This document shows positions 15,493-17,132 of a DNA stretch of 17,132 nucleotides, piece by piece. The notes under the pieces were generated by a model, which did not search any database, was not told the origin of the DNA, and saw nothing but the letters and a program-made list of their open reading frames with translations. The DNA is from UBA2040 sp047637535. Its GTDB lineage: Bacteria > Bacteroidota > Bacteroidia > Flavobacteriales_D > Crocinitomicaceae. Numbering within the stretch: position 1 is the first letter of the stretch; every line of letters begins with the position of its first letter. Where the stretch lies: the NCBI GenBank assembly GCA_047637535.1, contig JBLIKY010000026.1, positions 1-17,132 on the forward strand, written 5' to 3'. Position numbers and translations under genes: made by a program.

Positions 15493-16191
15493 TTATAACT
15501 CGTTGATGTCCATAAATCGTTGAACATTATTCGATGTGCCAAAAACTACAAGGGTGTCCTTTTCTATGATTTTTGTATCACTTGACGGAACCCCCAAAAC
15601 GTGTTGTTCTTTGTGACATTCGCCGTTCTTTTTGATTTCAAACTCTCTTTTTATGGTCACAAGAGTTAATTCGTAATGATTTCTAAACTCAATGTTGTCA
15701 ATCGATCTACCAATAACTCCGTTTGGAGCAACAATTTCTGCAATCTCATAATCATCAGGCAATTGTAAGAAAGAAAGAATACTCGGATTGATTAATTTCT
15801 CCCTTACAACAAATGCTACCTCATCTTCAGGCATTAGAATTTCTTCTATTCCTATTTTTTCGAGTATGAGTCGCTGATGATCTCCACTGGCTCTGGATAT
15901 AACTCGTCTTACGCCTAAATCGATAAGGTGCACACATGTCAAAATTGTCGCTTCAAAATTTTCTCCAATGGCCACGACAACAGCATCCATATCGTTGATG
16001 TTTTGTGATCGCAAAGCTCGGATATCTGTTGAATCCAAATTTACAGCAAAGGCGACTTCCTCCTTAATTGATTCAATCCTTTCTGCATTATCATCAAAGG
16101 CAAACACCTGTGCTCCCTTTTCTGCAAGTCGTTTTGCGATTCGCGAACCGTAACGACCAACTCCAATAACTGCAAACTTGTTGTGTTTCAT
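15493..16191 (-). CDS. ktrA: Potassium uptake regulatory subunit, KtrA/TrkA type (RCK_N + RCK_C)
   Basis: This cytosolic regulator forms a ring under a TrkH/KtrB-type channel and gates potassium (or sodium-coupled potassium) flux by nucleotide binding. The 232 residues contain one RCK_N Rossmann domain (about 4-125), with GVGRYG at 10-15 (GxGxxG) and acidic Asp33/Asp34 at the end of beta-2 for the adenosine ribose, NLDSTD at 51-56, AIGENFEATIL at 74-84, and the EIGxEEILMPEDE-like region at 112-124. An RCK_C domain follows (about 143-228). A single RCK_N–RCK_C unit of this size is KtrA-like; E. coli TrkA is a tandem duplication. No membrane subunit gene is in the window. The ATG (complement of 16189-16191) follows the upstream PLP-enzyme gene by 10 bp, suggesting co-transcription, and a terminator follows the stop. 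Confidence 0.9.
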   Translation of the reverse strand: MKHNKFAVIGVGRYGSRIAKRLAEKGAQVFAFDDNAERIESIKEEVAFAVNLDSTDIRALRSQNINDMDAVVVAIGENFEATILTCVHLIDLGVRRVISRASGDHQRLILEKIGIEEILMPEDEVAFVVREKLINPSILSFLQLPDDYEIAEIVAPNGVIGRSIDNIEFRNHYELTLVTIKREFEIKKNGECHKEQHVLGVPSSDTKIIEKDTLVVFGTSNNVQRFMDINEL

Positions 16192-16201
16192 TTTATCTGT
16201 T

Positions 16202-17132
16202 TTAAGAAAGTGCTTGTCTCAAATCTTCAATTAAATCATCGGCATCTTCGATACCCACACTTAATCGAATTAATGAATCAACAACTCCCGTTTTTTCTCT
16301 CTCCTCCTTCGGAATCGAAGCATGTGTCATACTAGCAGGATGACCTATTAAAGACTCTACACCCCCTAAAGATTCCGCTAGTGCAAAAATACGAACGGCT
16401 TTTACCGTATTCAATGCATCTTGGAGTTTATTTCCTTTAAAATTAAACGAAATCATTCCTCCAAAACCACGCATTTGTTTCTTCGCCACCTCGTAACCCG
16501 GATTGGATGCTAAACCTGGCCAATAAACTTTATCCACTTTAGGATGGGTCATTAAAAATTCAGCGACTTTCTTGCCGTTCTCACAATGACGTTCCATTCT
16601 TAAATGTAAGGTTTTTATACCTCTCAAAACCAAGAAAGAATCCATCGGTCCTGTTACGGCACCTGACGAATTTTGTATTCTATAAATTTCTTTTGCAATC
16701 GCATCATCCGACGTCACCAAGGCTCCCATTACTACATCTGAGTGACCTCCCAAATATTTCGTTACTGAATGCATGACAATATCGGCTCCTAAATCCAAAG
16801 GGTTTTGCAAATAAGGTGTCGCAAAGGTATTGTCTACGCAAAGCATCGCTCCTGCCTCTTTTGCCAACTTAGACATCTCGACAACATCAATGATATTCAT
16901 CATTGGATTAGTCGGAGTTTCAACCCAAATTAGTTTCGTGTTTTTATTGATGTGTTGCTTAACTTCTTCGTTGTTTGACATCCCAACAAAATGAAATTTT
17001 ATGCCGTATTTCGCAAATATTGAATTAAAGATGCGATATGAGCCTCCGTAAAGATCACTTGTTGAGATTACCTCATCTCCCGGATTCAATATTTTGATTA
17101 CACAATCAATAGCGGCAAGACCCGAACCAAAA
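16202..17132 (-). CDS. metB: Cystathionine gamma-synthase/lyase family PLP enzyme (5' end outside window)
   Basis: This gene encodes a Cys/Met-metabolism PLP-dependent enzyme acting in transsulfuration. The frame stays open to the window edge: the first visible residues are FGSGLAAIDCVIKI (complement of 17090-17131), where GSGLAAI is the PLP-phosphate-binding element, so the gene is truncated by the window and not naturally. About 310 of a usual 380-390 residues are visible. Seen in order are LYGGSYRIF, WVETPTNPMMNI, CVDNTFATPYLQNP, the PLP lysine in SVTKYLGGHSD (Lys codon, complement of 16757-16759), and the C-terminal SLGGVESLIGHPASMTH and RLSVGIED elements. Gamma-synthase, gamma-lyase and O-acetylhomoserine-using members are hard to tell apart by eye, so metB is a provisional symbol. 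It lies 10 bp upstream of ktrA on the same strand. Confidence 0.88.
   Translation of the reverse strand, partial: FGSGLAAIDCVIKILNPGDEVISTSDLYGGSYRIFNSIFAKYGIKFHFVGMSNNEEVKQHINKNTKLIWVETPTNPMMNIIDVVEMSKLAKEAGAMLCVDNTFATPYLQNPLDLGADIVMHSVTKYLGGHSDVVMGALVTSDDAIAKEIYRIQNSSGAVTGPMDSFLVLRGIKTLHLRMERHCENGKKVAEFLMTHPKVDKVYWPGLASNPGYEVAKKQMRGFGGMISFNFKGNKLQDALNTVKAVRIFALAESLGGVESLIGHPASMTHASIPKEEREKTGVVDSLIRLSVGIEDADDLIEDLRQALS

Noticed and set aside
15351..15542. A 63-codon minus-strand open frame across the ktrA–phoH spacer
   Set aside because: It spans the ktrA terminator and the 3' end of ktrA in another frame, has no recognisable composition or start signal, and is best read as chance.

Overview
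The window reads as chromosomal DNA of a member of the Bacteroidota, most likely Flavobacteriales or a close relative. The main reasons are a full-length SprA/Sov homologue (the giant outer-membrane channel of the type IX secretion system, T9SS), a DUF4271 membrane protein next to a divergent hemD, a malic enzyme–ruvA–sprA gene order, AT-rich DNA, and mostly A/T-rich leaders without Shine-Dalgarno sequences. I cannot name genus or species. No rRNA, tRNA, CRISPR array, transposase or phage gene is visible, and it looks like ordinary core chromosome.

Layout, left to right. (1) Positions 1–1469, plus strand: the 3' part of a DUF4271 multi-pass membrane protein and hemD (TTG start), closed by a strong hairpin terminator. 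(2) Positions 1524–2237, minus strand: a sirtuin-type deacylase, converging on hemD. (3) Positions 2238–2428: a 191-bp divergent promoter region. (4) Positions 2429–13976, plus strand: one tightly packed block of malic enzyme, ruvA, sprA, a spermidine-acetyltransferase-like GNAT protein and a TIGR01777-type SDR protein, with gaps of 3, 2, -1 and 33 bp. (5) Positions 13973–15301, minus strand: phoH (PIN plus P-loop ATPase), whose 3' end overlaps the SDR gene by 4 bp. (6) Positions 15302–15492: a 191-bp intergenic region carrying the terminator of the next unit. (7) Positions 15493–17132, minus strand: a KtrA/TrkA-type RCK subunit downstream of a 5'-truncated PLP-dependent cystathionine gamma-synthase/lyase family gene.

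The pieces cover separate housekeeping jobs (haem synthesis, C4 metabolism, Holliday-junction processing, potassium uptake control, sulfur amino-acid metabolism) plus one specialised machine, the T9SS translocon. The plus-strand block would place sprA under the same transcript as malic enzyme and ruvA unless an internal promoter exists.

I found no convincing new system. The points most worth a second look are the non-ATG start of sprA, a near-perfect Shine-Dalgarno sequence built into the last codons of sprA just ahead of the GNAT gene, a very basic segment inside SprA, the overlapping convergent gene ends at 13973–13976, and a sirtuin that lacks the zinc-finger cysteines but keeps the acyl-pocket Tyr/Arg pair.
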